Numbered from the stretch's first letter, positions 52,636 to 61,059 are shown. The stretch is 64,000 nucleotides of DNA from Pseudomonas sp. MWU13-2100 (GCF_023242365.1 NZ_JALLIX010000039.1:1-64000); one strand, 5' to 3'. Notes: generated from the letters alone by a model not told the origin. A program made the numbers and translations.

Positions 52636-52647
52636 CGAATCGAGCGT

Positions 52648-52671
52648 TCCCACACAGGAGCGTGGGAACGG
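52648..52671. terminator. Hairpin between convergent topB and coiled-coil gene
   Basis: GTTCCCAC (52648-52655 region) pairs with GTGGGAAC about 16 bases on. No T-run follows on either strand, so it is a weak candidate for a shared, possibly Rho-dependent end. Confidence 0.4.
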
Positions 52672-52716
52672 TCCAAGCAAGTGTCCGGGCTTAAGTGAGA
52701 GCTATCGGAGCACTCG

Positions 52717-53259
52717 TCACTTCACCTTTCGGCTCAAATCATCAACGCTACGCTTCAGGTTGTTCAGATCGCTCTTTTGATCACTGACATCACGCTTGAG
52801 GCTGGACAGGTCACTGGCACTCGAACTGGAGCTTGAGCTGCGCTTGAGATCGTCCACTTCGCGACTGAGCTTATCGATACTGCGACCCTGATCGCTCACG
52901 CTACGTTTGAGACTGGACAGCTCGCTGCTATTCGAACTGGAGCCGGAGCTACTGTTGCGCTTGAGCTCCTCGATGGCACGGGCCTGATCGTTGATGATCT
53001 TGTTCAGGCTATCCAGTGTCTCGGCATTACGTTTCTGCAGGTCCTGCATCTTCTGTAAATCGTCAACCGTGAAGTGGGTGTTGCGCACCTCATAACCGAG
53101 CCCCGCCACGCCATGGGTCGCAGCGAGGTGATCGGAATACTCGGCACTGGAGTCGCCGACATCGACGGCGGCCTGAGCCGGTAGCGCCAAGCTGCCAAGC
53201 AGCAGTACAAACAAGCCGGTGGCGGGAAGCGTGAGAGAGGGATTGAAACGAGCGAGCAT
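52717..53259 (-). CDS. Exported coiled-coil repeat protein
   Basis: This 180-residue protein has a signal peptide ending LALPAQA (about 30). Residues 65-180 are heptad repeats: SSLKRSVSDQGRSIDKLSRE and SSLKRDVSDQKSDLNNLKRS are two copies of one unit, each preceded by a poly-Ser linker (NSSSGSSSNSSE and RSSSSSSSASD). It is predicted to form an extended periplasmic trimer or dimer. The ATG at 53259 follows AAGGACG. Related small exported proteins of Pseudomonas are unnamed. Confidence 0.7.
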   Translation of the reverse strand: MLARFNPSLTLPATGLFVLLLGSLALPAQAAVDVGDSSAEYSDHLAATHGVAGLGYEVRNTHFTVDDLQKMQDLQKRNAETLDSLNKIINDQARAIEELKRNSSSGSSSNSSELSSLKRSVSDQGRSIDKLSREVDDLKRSSSSSSSASDLSSLKRDVSDQKSDLNNLKRSVDDLSRKVK

Positions 53260-53465
53260 CACTAGCGTCCTTGTGAAGTGCCGAGATGGCACATAGCTAT
53301 GACTCACTTTGCCTGAAGTGGTTCCGTAACCGACACCCCGCTGAAAGCCCACCCTCGTCGCAGAAATCGACGGCTTTCAGCGTTAGGTCTGACAGCGCCC
53401 CCAAAAAAGAACGCGGCAAAAAAGTCCTCGGCGGTCGAACCCAACCGATCGGATGGCCATGCTCG

Positions 53466-53918
53466 TCAGGTGATATCCAACAGCTGTCGCATATTGCGAT
53501 GGCGTGCCGCAAAAATGCGGTTCATATAGGCATCAACCAACAGCCACTCCAGCGCCGCACCGCCAATGGCCTGGTAAGTGACCCGGTCGGTATACAACGT
53601 TCCACCCTCGACAGCCTCGACCCGATGCTCATGGCGAAAGGCACGGAGCGGCCCCTTGATCATCTCGTCAATGAAGTGCCGGCCATCCTTGACCTCGCAA
53701 ATGCGCACCGTCCAGTTGGCGGGGATGAAGCCGAACATCCAGTGCCGGAAACGAAACTCACGCCCCTGCTCGATACGCAGGTCGGCGATGTCGATCTTGC
53801 CCAGCGCTGTGACACGCTCCGGAAAAATCTTCGGGAAGTTGGCGCCGTCCAGGCAAAAATCAAACACTTCGGCGCAACTGCGCCCCTTGATCAACGTGTT
53901 CTTTTCCAATGTGGGCAT
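53466..53918 (-). CDS. SRPBCC (START-like) ligand-binding protein
   Basis: This 150-residue protein fits the polyketide cyclase/dehydrase SRPBCC fold: starting strand LEKNTLIKGRSCAEVFDFC, helix, then the central sheet with GGTLYTDRVTYQA and the long C-terminal helix YMNRIFAARHRNMRQLL. These proteins bind hydrophobic ligands. No operon partner is seen and the gene stands alone. Confidence 0.75.
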   Translation of the reverse strand: MPTLEKNTLIKGRSCAEVFDFCLDGANFPKIFPERVTALGKIDIADLRIEQGREFRFRHWMFGFIPANWTVRICEVKDGRHFIDEMIKGPLRAFRHEHRVEAVEGGTLYTDRVTYQAIGGAALEWLLVDAYMNRIFAARHRNMRQLLDIT

Positions 53919-54274
53919 GTAGCACGTGCTCTTCAGATCGATTGGGCAACCGAATGGAAAGGGTCTCGGAACAACTGCGTCCTGTAATGGAACAGCTCAA
54001 CGATGAGAATAAGAATCTATCACACTTATATTGAGTAGATACAAATCACTGAACGGCCCCTCTTACCTGAGAGTCTGAGAGTGATTTCTCAGAATGGAAC
54101 TGATCAAGTCGTTATCATATCGGGCCGCCGATAGGGGCGGTTCGACAGGCGTCCGGGACCATCAGGGTCGACGAGGCAGCCTTCGAAACCATTGGCCATG
54201 TCAACGGGGGCGATCCCTGAACACGCTGGCAGCATGCTCAGGGATGGCTTGCTCGTTCATCAAAGGAACGAAAT
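53919..54274. other. Intergenic region of 356 bases
   Basis: Divergent promoters for the SRPBCC (minus) and SPFH (plus) genes. The stretch 53985-54050 is AT-rich. A stem ATCCCTGA (about 54211) with TCAGGGAT (about 54239) lies 30 bases before the SPFH ATG. CTGAGA occurs twice near 54067-54080 and GAGAATAAGAATC near 54005; neither has the context of a TPP riboswitch or a full Fur box. No gene is seen. Confidence 0.4.
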
Positions 54275-55147
54275 ATGACCCGCAATATGATCGGCAGCGT
54301 GGCTGCCGGTGCAGCTGCACTGATCCTGCTCATCGTGTTTTTCGGCAGCTGGTACACCGTGGATGAAACAGAGCGCGGCGTACTCCTGAGAAACGGCGCA
54401 CTTGTCGGTGTAGTGGACCCGGGACTGTCGTTCAAGACACCCTTTATCGAGACCGTCAAACTGATCAGCACCCAGAGCCAGGTCTCGGCTTACGAAAACC
54501 TCCAGGCCTACAGCAAGGACCAGCAATCGGCGCAACTCAAGGTCTCGGTATCCTGGCACGTCGCCCCCTCGGATGTGGCCAAGGTGTATACCCAGTTCAA
54601 GGATATCGAGGGCATCCGCGATCGGCTGATCAGCCGCCAGGTCCCGACCCAGGTCGAGAACGTCTTCGGCCAGTTCAACGCCGTGGCGGCCGTGCAGAAC
54701 CGCGTCCAACTGGTCAATGATATTTCTGCCGCGATCAAGGCGTCGATCACCGGACCTGTGATCATCGACAGCGTGCAAGTCGAGAATATCGACTTCAGCG
54801 ATGCCTATGAAAAAGCCATTGAGGCGCGCATGGCCGCCGAAGTGCAGGTCAAGACCCGCGAACAGCAACTGGCCACCGAACAGGTCCAGGCACAGATCCG
54901 TGTAACCCAGGCACAAGCCGAGGCTGACGCCCAATTGGCACAGGCCAAGGCCGATGCCCAGGCCACCGAGCTGCGTGGTCGGGCCGAGGCCGAAGCGATC
55001 AAGGCCCGCGCCCAGGCACTGGCAAGCAACCAGAACCTGGTGGAGTTGACCAAGGCGGAGCGTTGGAATGGAGTGTTGCCAACGACGGTATTGCCAAGTG
55101 GCACCCTGCCCTTTATCGATGTCCGGCAGGACCGCAAGTCCGATTGA
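54275..55147 (+). CDS. Prohibitin-type SPFH/Band 7 membrane protein
   Basis: This 290-residue protein has an N-terminal membrane anchor (about 8-26, AAALILLIVFFGSWYTV), the SPFH domain (about 30-200; VDETERGVLLRNG, QVPTQVENVFGQF) and a C-terminal coiled coil (about 195-255) rich in QAQAEADAQLAQAKADAQ. It resembles prohibitin homologues and acts as a membrane scaffold, often modulating proteases such as FtsH. AAAGGAA precedes the ATG. It is monocistronic. Confidence 0.85.
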   Translation: MTRNMIGSVAAGAAALILLIVFFGSWYTVDETERGVLLRNGALVGVVDPGLSFKTPFIETVKLISTQSQVSAYENLQAYSKDQQSAQLKVSVSWHVAPSDVAKVYTQFKDIEGIRDRLISRQVPTQVENVFGQFNAVAAVQNRVQLVNDISAAIKASITGPVIIDSVQVENIDFSDAYEKAIEARMAAEVQVKTREQQLATEQVQAQIRVTQAQAEADAQLAQAKADAQATELRGRAEAEAIKARAQALASNQNLVELTKAERWNGVLPTTVLPSGTLPFIDVRQDRKSD

Positions 55148-55234
55148 TTGCAGGAGTCAGCCTGCCCGCGATGGACGTCAGGGATGACGGGCATCGCGGC
55201 ATTCCCAGCCCATCGACTTGGCGAGTGACGGCAG

Positions 55235-55774
55235 CTACGGGACTTGGGCCTCTCCATCGATCCAGCCTTTGAATGCCTCCAGGGCTGAAACGATTTGTTG
55301 GCGAATCTGCGGGTCCGCCGCAATGCCCGCTTCATCCATATCTTTGGCCAGCAGATTCACGGTAATCGATGCTGGTTCGACGATAGTGGCTGACATCGTT
55401 TCCAGCACCAGCCTGAGCGCCGCCTGGGCATGACTCGCCCGCGGTGATGCATTGAACAACGCCACGGGTTTACCGGGAAATTCGTGACTGGCCACGAGCC
55501 AATCCAGCGCGTTCTTGAACGCCCCTGGAATACCCCGCGCATATTCGGGACAAGAAATCAGAACGCCATCCGCCCGACCGATCAGTTCGCGCAACGCCAG
55601 CACGATTTCCGGAGGTTTGTCGGCCAGGTCCGGGTCGAAATGCGGCAACTGCCCCACATCCAGATAATGCTGGATCACCATTCCTTGCGGACTGAGCCTC
55701 TCGGCGGCACGAAGTAGCGAGGAATTTGAAGAGGCCGCCCGAAGGCTCCCGGAAACTGCCAGTAACCGAACCAT
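55235..55774 (-). CDS. NAD(P)H-dependent FMN reductase family flavoprotein
   Basis: This 179-residue flavodoxin-like protein begins VRLLAVSGSLRAASSNS with the FMN phosphate loop SGSLRAAS (about 9-16) and has the second FMN motif CPEYARGIPGAFKNALDWL (about 75-93). Members reduce quinones, azo dyes or metal ions, or supply FMNH2. The ATG at 55774 with GGGG upstream was chosen. The frame is open 80 codons further upstream to an ATG at 56014 (MDNKTIRWVSDSVAGLG...), which would add a hydrophobic segment; this extension is unlike the family. Confidence 0.8.
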   Translation of the reverse strand: MVRLLAVSGSLRAASSNSSLLRAAERLSPQGMVIQHYLDVGQLPHFDPDLADKPPEIVLALRELIGRADGVLISCPEYARGIPGAFKNALDWLVASHEFPGKPVALFNASPRASHAQAALRLVLETMSATIVEPASITVNLLAKDMDEAGIAADPQIRQQIVSALEAFKGWIDGEAQVP

Positions 55775-56264
55775 TGATACCCCGATGCAACCGAAAGGCC
55801 CAGGAAAGAAAAGTCCGCTCAATGGCGGGCACTTGTGAAGCTCGACACTCATGAGCCCATTGTCCGGGAGTCTGCGAATATCGACCAGCGCCGGAACAGA
55901 AACTAGAGTTTCGTCCCCAGCCAAAAGGTACAAAGTCGAAAAGCCGGTGATCGCCGCTCCAGCCCCCAAGCCAGCCACCGAGTCAGACACCCAGCGAATC
56001 GTTTTATTGTCCATGCCGCATACTTGCGTAAAACGTAGCAGAACGCGTCTACCCTGACGCCCACCACCGAAGTCCATTGAGGGTAAGTAAAAAGCCCAAC
56101 GTTTGAGAATGGATTTTTAGAGAAAGATGGGCGGCGGTCAACCAACCGAATGTGTGGCGGTATTTCAAGAAAGGCGTGGCTCGACTACCAAACCGCTGCA
56201 GGGACGGCCTGCCAGGTACGGATTCGATGTGCGAGAAAACTCGTCATACACGAGACGCAAAAAA
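55775..56264. other. Intergenic region left of the tRNA-Val genes
   Basis: About 490 bases without a confident gene. The minus-strand frame of the FMN reductase stays open back to an ATG at 56014, encoding a membrane-like segment (GLGAGAAITGFSTLYLLAG). It may be a remnant of another gene fused by deletion, or a real small protein read in the same frame. No transposase or integrase sequence is visible. Confidence 0.35.
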
Positions 56265-56287
56265 GGGCCAACCTTTCGGTTGACCCT
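56265..56287 (-). terminator. Terminator of the left tRNA-Val gene
   Basis: GGGCCAACC-TTTC-GGTTGACCC forms a stem on the minus strand, with the transcript ending in TTTTTT. It lies 31 bases beyond the tRNA 3' end and is almost identical to the terminator at 56501. Confidence 0.8.
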
Positions 56288-56317
56288 TCCAGACCGCCCA
56301 GCAGAGCGGATTTTGTT

Positions 56318-56394
56318 TGGTAGGCGCGATTGGACTCGAACCAACGACCCCCACCATGTCAAGGTGGTGCTCTAACCAACTGAGCTACGTGCCT
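56318..56394 (-). tRNA. tRNA-Val(GAC), copy 1
   Basis: Read on the minus strand from 56394: acceptor AGGCACG/CGCGCCT (one A-C mismatch), D arm GCTC..GAGC, anticodon stem CCACC/GGTGG with loop TTGACAT (anticodon GAC, codons GUC/GUU), T arm with TTCGAGT, and encoded ACCA. The body is the same as known bacterial tRNA-Val(GAC). A separate promoter and terminator flank it. Confidence 0.93.
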
Positions 56395-56407
56395 GCTGTG
56401 AGGCGGC

Positions 56408-56435
56408 ATTCTACGGATTTCCGAAAGGCTGTCAA
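56408..56435 (-). promoter_or_regulatory. Promoter of the left tRNA-Val gene
   Basis: On the minus strand TTGACA (56435-56430) and TAGAAT (56413-56408) with a 16-base spacer lie 14 bases before the tRNA 5' end. The -35 matches the consensus fully. Confidence 0.75.
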
Positions 56436-56500
56436 CCCCTTTTCCTTCCGCTAAGCCTATGAATATGCGTATTTTTTAGTGAACACCCGGAAAACGAAAA

Positions 56501-56523
56501 GGGTCAACCTTTCGGTTGACCCT
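56501..56523 (-). terminator. Terminator of the right tRNA-Val gene
   Basis: GGGTCAACC-TTTC-GGTTGACCC forms a perfect nine-base stem, followed by TTTT on the minus strand. It lies 31 bases past the 3' end of copy 2. Confidence 0.8.
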
Positions 56524-56553
56524 TTCTGACCGCCCAGCAGAGCGGATTTTGTT

Positions 56554-56630
56554 TGGTAGGCGCGATTGGACTCGAACCAACGACCCCCACCATGTCAAGG
56601 TGGTGCTCTAACCAACTGAGCTACGTGCCT
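56554..56630 (-). tRNA. tRNA-Val(GAC), copy 2
   Basis: Identical in sequence to the gene at 56318-56394, including the encoded ACCA. The two genes are 236 bases apart, with their terminators and promoters also duplicated, so the block is a tandem duplication with separate transcription of each unit. Confidence 0.93.
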
Positions 56631-56643
56631 GCTGTGGGGCGAC

Positions 56644-56671
56644 ATTTTGCGGATTTTCTCAAAGGTGTCAA
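56644..56671 (-). promoter_or_regulatory. Promoter of the right tRNA-Val gene
   Basis: On the minus strand TTGACA (56671-56666) and CAAAAT (56649-56644) with a 16-base spacer. The -10 is weaker than in copy 1 (CAAAAT against TAGAAT), suggesting different strength of the two copies. Confidence 0.65.
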
Positions 56672-56815
56672 CCCCTTTATTTCGCTAACCCTTTGAATAC
56701 GCGTATTTTTTACTGAATCGCGGACAAACCGGCTTTTTCCCGGATGGCTGGCGAGGGTATTTCATCTAAGGTACGATCTGGCCACTCGTAAAAAATATAA
56801 AACAGAGGTTGCAGG

Positions 56816-58099
56816 ATGGCGAACACCCCCTACCCCCAGTCCTATTACGCTGCTTCGGCGAACCCGGCTCCTCAACGACCTGCCTTGCAGGATGACGTCG
56901 AGACCGATGTGTGCGTGATCGGTGCCGGTTATACCGGGCTGTCCAGCGCGCTGTTCCTGCTGGAGAGCGGTTTGCGGGTCACGGTGCTGGAGGCCGCCAA
57001 GGTCGGCTTCGGTGCGTCGGGCCGTAACGGCGGGCAGATCGTCAACAGCTACAGCCGTGATATCGACGTCATCGAACGCAGCGTCGCTCCCAAGCAAGCG
57101 CAGTTACTCGGGCAGATGGCCTTTGAAGGTGGCCGGATCATTCGCGAGCGGGTGGCCAGGTACAACATCCAGTGCGACCTCAAGGATGGCGGCGTATTTG
57201 CCGCCATTACCAAAAAGCAGATGGGTCATCTCGAATCCCAGAAGAAGCTCTGGGAACGCTACGGCCATACCCAACTGGAGCTGCTGGACGAGCGGCGTAT
57301 TCGCGAAGTGGTCGGTTGCGACCAGTACCTGGGCGGCATGCTCGATATGAGTGGTGGCCATATCCACCCGTTGAACCTGGCCCTGGGCGAAGCGGCCGCG
57401 GTCGAGTCCCTGGGCGGGGCGATCTACGAGCAATCGCCGGCAGTGCGTATCGAACGCGGTGCCAACCCCGTGGTGCATACCCCACAAGGCAAGGTCAGGG
57501 CCAAGTTCATCATCGTCGCCGGCAACGCCTACCTGGGCAACCTGGTGCCGGAACTGTCCGCCAAGTCGATGCCTTGTGGCACCCAGGTGATCACCACCGA
57601 GCCGCTGAGCGATGCGCTGGCGAAATCGCTGCTGCCCCAGGACTACTGCGTCGAGGACTGCAACTACCTGCTGGACTACTACCGTCTTTCCGGCGACAAG
57701 CGCCTGATCTTTGGTGGCGGCGTGGTGTATGGCGCACGGGACCCGGCCAATATCGAGGCGATCATCCGGCCGAAAATGCTCAAGGCCTTCCCGCAGCTCA
57801 AGGATGTGAAGATCGACTACGCCTGGACCGGCAACTTCCTGCTGACGCTGTCGCGCCTGCCGCAGGTCGGGCGCCTGGGGGACAACATCTATTACTCCCA
57901 GGGCTGCAGCGGTCATGGCGTGACCTATACCCACCTGGCGGGCAAGGTGCTGGCCGAAGCCCTGCGCGGCCAGGCCGAGCGCTTCGACGCCTTTGCCGAC
58001 CTGCCGCACTACCCCTTCCCCGGCGGCCAATTGCTGCGCACGCCATTCACCGCCCTGGGAGCCTGGTATTACACCTTGCGGGACAAGCTGGGGGTTTAG
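56816..58099 (+). CDS. FAD-dependent oxidoreductase, gamma-glutamylputrescine/polyamine oxidase type (PuuB/PauB)
   Basis: This 427-residue DAO-fold flavoprotein has the FAD motif VCVIGAGYTGLSSALFLLE (about 32-50) and GFGASGRNGGQI (about 64-75), typical of PuuB/PauB. It would oxidise a gamma-glutamylated polyamine or a secondary amine to the aldehyde, giving H2O2. The start MANTPYPQSYYAASANP is the usual form for the family. It is monocistronic. Pseudomonas have several PauB paralogues; the particular amine is not known. Confidence 0.82.
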   Translation: MANTPYPQSYYAASANPAPQRPALQDDVETDVCVIGAGYTGLSSALFLLESGLRVTVLEAAKVGFGASGRNGGQIVNSYSRDIDVIERSVAPKQAQLLGQMAFEGGRIIRERVARYNIQCDLKDGGVFAAITKKQMGHLESQKKLWERYGHTQLELLDERRIREVVGCDQYLGGMLDMSGGHIHPLNLALGEAAAVESLGGAIYEQSPAVRIERGANPVVHTPQGKVRAKFIIVAGNAYLGNLVPELSAKSMPCGTQVITTEPLSDALAKSLLPQDYCVEDCNYLLDYYRLSGDKRLIFGGGVVYGARDPANIEAIIRPKMLKAFPQLKDVKIDYAWTGNFLLTLSRLPQVGRLGDNIYYSQGCSGHGVTYTHLAGKVLAEALRGQAERFDAFADLPHYPFPGGQLLRTPFTALGAWYYTLRDKLGV

Positions 58100-58121
58100 C
58101 TGCCCGTAGCAAAGACTGCCA

Positions 58122-58811
58122 TCAGTGCCCGGCCAGGGCCTTCGTTGCCTGGGCCGCCGCCTGCTCCTGGCCGGCCTGGGCCAGGTCGCCGGCAGCTTTC
58201 AGCCAGCGCTGCCGATCAACCTGGGCCGGCAATTGCGTCGGCGCCTGGATCAGCACCGCCCAACTGCCGGCATCCTTCCAGGCCGAAGCAAACGCGCCGA
58301 ACTTCATCGGTGTCCGAGGACTCATGCCCGAGCGCAACAGTACGGTCTGCTTGGTTCGGTTGTAACCGATCAGCACCGCATAGCGCGGGGTCGACCAGAC
58401 CCGGCCCTCGCTGAACCGCACCATGACCGGATAGCCGGCCGCCACCTGGGCCAGCAATGCCGACAACTCAGGGTCCAGTGGATACACCACCATACCGTAC
58501 TCGCGCGCCAGGACCTGCATGTTGCGCTCAAGACCGTCCTCGGCCCCCGGCAACTTCAACGGCTTCTCCAACAACCCCGGTGTCACACTGACACTCTGCT
58601 GCGAGAGCATAGTGGCCAGTGCCATGGTGCCGCCTTGATAGGCCTCACCACGGAAGAACGGCACGGCATTGAGTTCAACTCGCTCCGGCAGTTGCCGGAC
58701 GTCAGGCGAAACCCCACCGCCGGCACAACCGCCCAACCCCAGCAACAATGCGCCCACCAGCCACAAGCGCCGCCCCGGTACCGTTCGCAAACCTGTTGAT
58801 CCCTTGAACAT
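58122..58811 (-). CDS. Lipoprotein of the C39-peptidase fold (PA2778-like) lacking catalytic Cys and His
   Basis: This 229-residue lipoprotein has a lipobox LGGC (Cys29) and a C39-like papain fold. The normal nucleophile motif AYQCGPAAL reads AYQGGTMAL (Gly60 for Cys) and the normal HYAV motif reads RYAVLIGYN (Arg143 for His). The fold landmarks ERVELNAVPFF, GLERNMQVLAREYG and YPVMVRF are kept, so it is a degenerate pseudo-enzyme rather than a broken gene. The ATG at 58811 follows AGAG. It may be a binding or structural protein. Confidence 0.7.
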   Translation of the reverse strand: MFKGSTGLRTVPGRRLWLVGALLLGLGGCAGGGVSPDVRQLPERVELNAVPFFRGEAYQGGTMALATMLSQQSVSVTPGLLEKPLKLPGAEDGLERNMQVLAREYGMVVYPLDPELSALLAQVAAGYPVMVRFSEGRVWSTPRYAVLIGYNRTKQTVLLRSGMSPRTPMKFGAFASAWKDAGSWAVLIQAPTQLPAQVDRQRWLKAAGDLAQAGQEQAAAQATKALAGH

Positions 58812-59038
58812 CTTCACTCTCTTGGTCAATCGCCAGGCCGTTCAACACCTGGCAGGGCCCTTGATCATAGGTCGCACACGAACGAGGGTATAGCCTTTCA
58901 TTGCAGATTGGCTGACGCGATAGAGCGAAATGACTGACCCCACACGACCTTTGATCAATGGACTGAAACACAGCAACGTCTAGACTGGGCATATAGGAAG
59001 ACGGCGTGAGTGAACCCGAACGGGCGAAGGAGGCACTG

Positions 59039-59206
59039 ATGAGCCTTGTAGCGATAATTGCACTGTTGGTGCTCGGCTGGGTGAGCGTCGCAGCGGCCAT
59101 GTTGTGGGGAGTCCTGAGAATCTCCCGTCGTCACCACCCCCCTACCCTGCCTGCGCAGCCCAAAGCCGCGGAACAGCCCCAGGCCCGTACTGTCACTGCC
59201 CACTGA
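59039..59206 (+). CDS. Small single-helix membrane protein
   Basis: This 55-residue protein has one membrane helix (SLVAIIALLVLGWVSVAAAM, 2-21) and a proline-rich basic tail. AAGGAGG ends seven bases before the ATG at 59039, a strong ribosome binding site, which supports it as a real gene. It ends 15 bases before a terminator at 59221. Function unknown. Confidence 0.6.
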   Translation: MSLVAIIALLVLGWVSVAAAMLWGVLRISRRHHPPTLPAQPKAAEQPQARTVTAH

Positions 59207-59220
59207 TGGTTTTTAACGAG

Positions 59221-59250
59221 AAAGGCCGCCTGAATCCAGGCGGCCTTTTT
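59221..59250. terminator. Bidirectional terminator
   Basis: AAGGCCGCCTG-AATC-CAGGCGGCCTT is a perfect 11-base stem followed by TTTTT on the plus strand and preceded by AAA, so it can end both the small plus-strand gene and the convergent terC gene. Confidence 0.85.
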
Positions 59251-59266
59251 ATTGACGCAACGGCAA

Positions 59267-60016
59267 TCAGCCTTCTGCTACCTGACGCTTGTGCCGGGCA
59301 CGCCGGGCCAGCATGTTCAAACCTTCGATCACCGCGGAGAAGGTCATGGCCGCGTAGACATAGCCCTTGGGCACATGGGCACCGAAGCCTTCGGCGATCA
59401 GCGTCATGCCGATCATGATCAAGAAGCCCAGGGCCAACATCACCACCGTCGGGTTGTCGTTGATGAACTTCGCCAGCGGCTCGGATGCCAGCAACATCAC
59501 CAGCACCGCCACCACCACCGCGATCACCATGATCGGCAGGTGCTCGGTCATGCCCACTGCGGTGATGATGCTATCGATGGAAAAGACCATGTCGAGCATC
59601 AGGATCTGACCGATCGCCGCCGCGAACCCCAGGGATATGCCAGCCGTACTGGCTTCGACCTCCTTGGCCTCGGGGTCCATGCTGTGATGGATCTCGGTGG
59701 TAGCCTTCCACACCAGGAACAGGCCACCGGCGATCAGGATCATGTCCTTCCAGGAGAACGCCTGGCCGAACACCTCGATCACCGGCGCGGTGAGCTTGAC
59801 GATATAGGCGATGGTGCCCAACAAGCCCAGCCGCAGGATCAGGGCCATGCCGATCCCGATGCGCCGCGCCTTGGTGCGAAACTGCGCCGGCAGCTTGTTG
59901 GTCAGGATCGAGATGAAGATCAGGTTATCGATGCCCAGCACGATTTCCATGACGATCAGCGTCGCCAGGGCAATCCAGGCGGTGGGGCTGACGGCGAGTT
60001 GCAACAGGTATTCCAT
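59267..60016 (-). CDS. TerC-family membrane protein
   Basis: This 249-residue protein has about seven hydrophobic segments with the TerC motif ATLIVMEIVLGIDNLIFIS (about 18-36) and the second repeat GQILMLDMVFSIDSIITAVG, each with an Asp in the membrane. TerC proteins relate to Mn2+ or other metal export and tellurite tolerance. It is divergent from the NhaR-like regulator. No riboswitch of the Mn2+ type was recognised in the 137-base leader. Confidence 0.85.
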   Translation of the reverse strand: MEYLLQLAVSPTAWIALATLIVMEIVLGIDNLIFISILTNKLPAQFRTKARRIGIGMALILRLGLLGTIAYIVKLTAPVIEVFGQAFSWKDMILIAGGLFLVWKATTEIHHSMDPEAKEVEASTAGISLGFAAAIGQILMLDMVFSIDSIITAVGMTEHLPIMVIAVVVAVLVMLLASEPLAKFINDNPTVVMLALGFLIMIGMTLIAEGFGAHVPKGYVYAAMTFSAVIEGLNMLARRARHKRQVAEG

Positions 60017-60153
60017 GGTTCAGTCCTGATTCGGGAGTAAGGCGGCCACGTCCTGGCCCACCGATAGCGCAGCATTCTAGGGAAACGGACACTTCAGGAA
60101 AATTCGTATTTTTAAGCGTTATACTTCGGTTTTAACGAACTGAATGGAGCCCG

Positions 60154-61059
60154 ATGCTCAACTATCGCCAGTTGCACTATTTCTGGGTCGTGGCCAGGAC
60201 CGGCAGTATCGTCAGGGCCTGCGAGCAGTTGAACCTGACGCCACAAACCATCAGCGGCCAGATCAGCCTGCTGGAACAGACCTTTGGCGTGGAGTTGTTC
60301 CGCAAGGTCGGACGGCAGCTGGAACTGACCGAGGCCGGGCGCCGGACCCTGCCCTATGCCGAGCAGATGTTCCAACTGGGCAATGAACTGGAAGCCATGT
60401 TGCGTACCCAGCCGAACGAGCAGCAGCGACTGCTGCGGGTCGGGGTCGCGGATGTGGTGCCCAAATCCATCGTCTATCGCCTGATCGCGCCGACCATGGA
60501 GCTGGATGAGCCGATCCGTATCACCTGCCGCGAAGACAAGCTCGAGCGCCTGCTCGCCGACCTGGCGATCCAGCGCCTGGACCTGGTGATTTCCGACAGC
60601 CCCATGCCCAGCCATCTGGACATCAAGGGCTACAGCCGGAAGCTGGGAGAATGCGGGATCAGTTTTTTTGCCACGGCGGCACTGGCGGCGCGCCATGCCG
60701 ATGATTTTCCGCGCTGCCTGCACGGCGCACCGTTGCTGATCCCCGGACAGGAAAGCGTGGTGCGCAGTCGGCTTCTGCGCTGGTTCGCCGAACAACAATT
60801 GCACCCGCGGATCGTCGGCGAGTTCGACGACAGCGCCCTGATGCAGGCGTTCGGCCAATCCGGCAGCGGGATTTTCATCGCCCCGAGCGTGATCGCCGAG
60901 GAAGTGTGCCGCCAGTATGGCGTCGAGCTGATCGGCCAGACCGATGCGGTAAGCGAGTCGTTCTACGCGATCTCGGTGGAACGCAAGGTCAAGCATCCCG
61001 GCATTGTCGCCATCACCGAGGGCGCTCGACGCGAGCTGTTTACCACGCCGGAAGACTAG
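60154..61059 (+). CDS. nhaR: NhaR-like LysR regulator
   Basis: This 301-residue LysR protein begins MLNYRQLHYFWVVARTGSIVRACEQL, the NhaR form, with recognition helix LTPQTISGQISLLEQTFGV (about 28-46). NhaR activates Na+/H+ antiporter genes; no nhaA is in the window. Its 3' end overlaps the convergent MFS gene by four bases. It is divergent from terC. Confidence 0.78.
   Translation: MLNYRQLHYFWVVARTGSIVRACEQLNLTPQTISGQISLLEQTFGVELFRKVGRQLELTEAGRRTLPYAEQMFQLGNELEAMLRTQPNEQQRLLRVGVADVVPKSIVYRLIAPTMELDEPIRITCREDKLERLLADLAIQRLDLVISDSPMPSHLDIKGYSRKLGECGISFFATAALAARHADDFPRCLHGAPLLIPGQESVVRSRLLRWFAEQQLHPRIVGEFDDSALMQAFGQSGSGIFIAPSVIAEEVCRQYGVELIGQTDAVSESFYAISVERKVKHPGIVAITEGARRELFTTPED

Noticed and set aside
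54004..54022. Fur-box-like GAGAATAAGAATC
   Set aside because: Only about half of the 19-bp consensus matches and neither flanking gene is an iron gene.
54067..54080. CTGAGA repeated twice before the SPFH gene, suggesting a TPP riboswitch
   Set aside because: The other conserved parts of the TPP aptamer are absent and the downstream gene is not a thiamin gene.
56258..56700. tRNA-anchored prophage or genomic island
   Set aside because: No integrase, attachment-site copy or compositional shift is seen next to the tRNA-Val genes; the repeated stretch is explained by tandem duplication of the tRNA unit.
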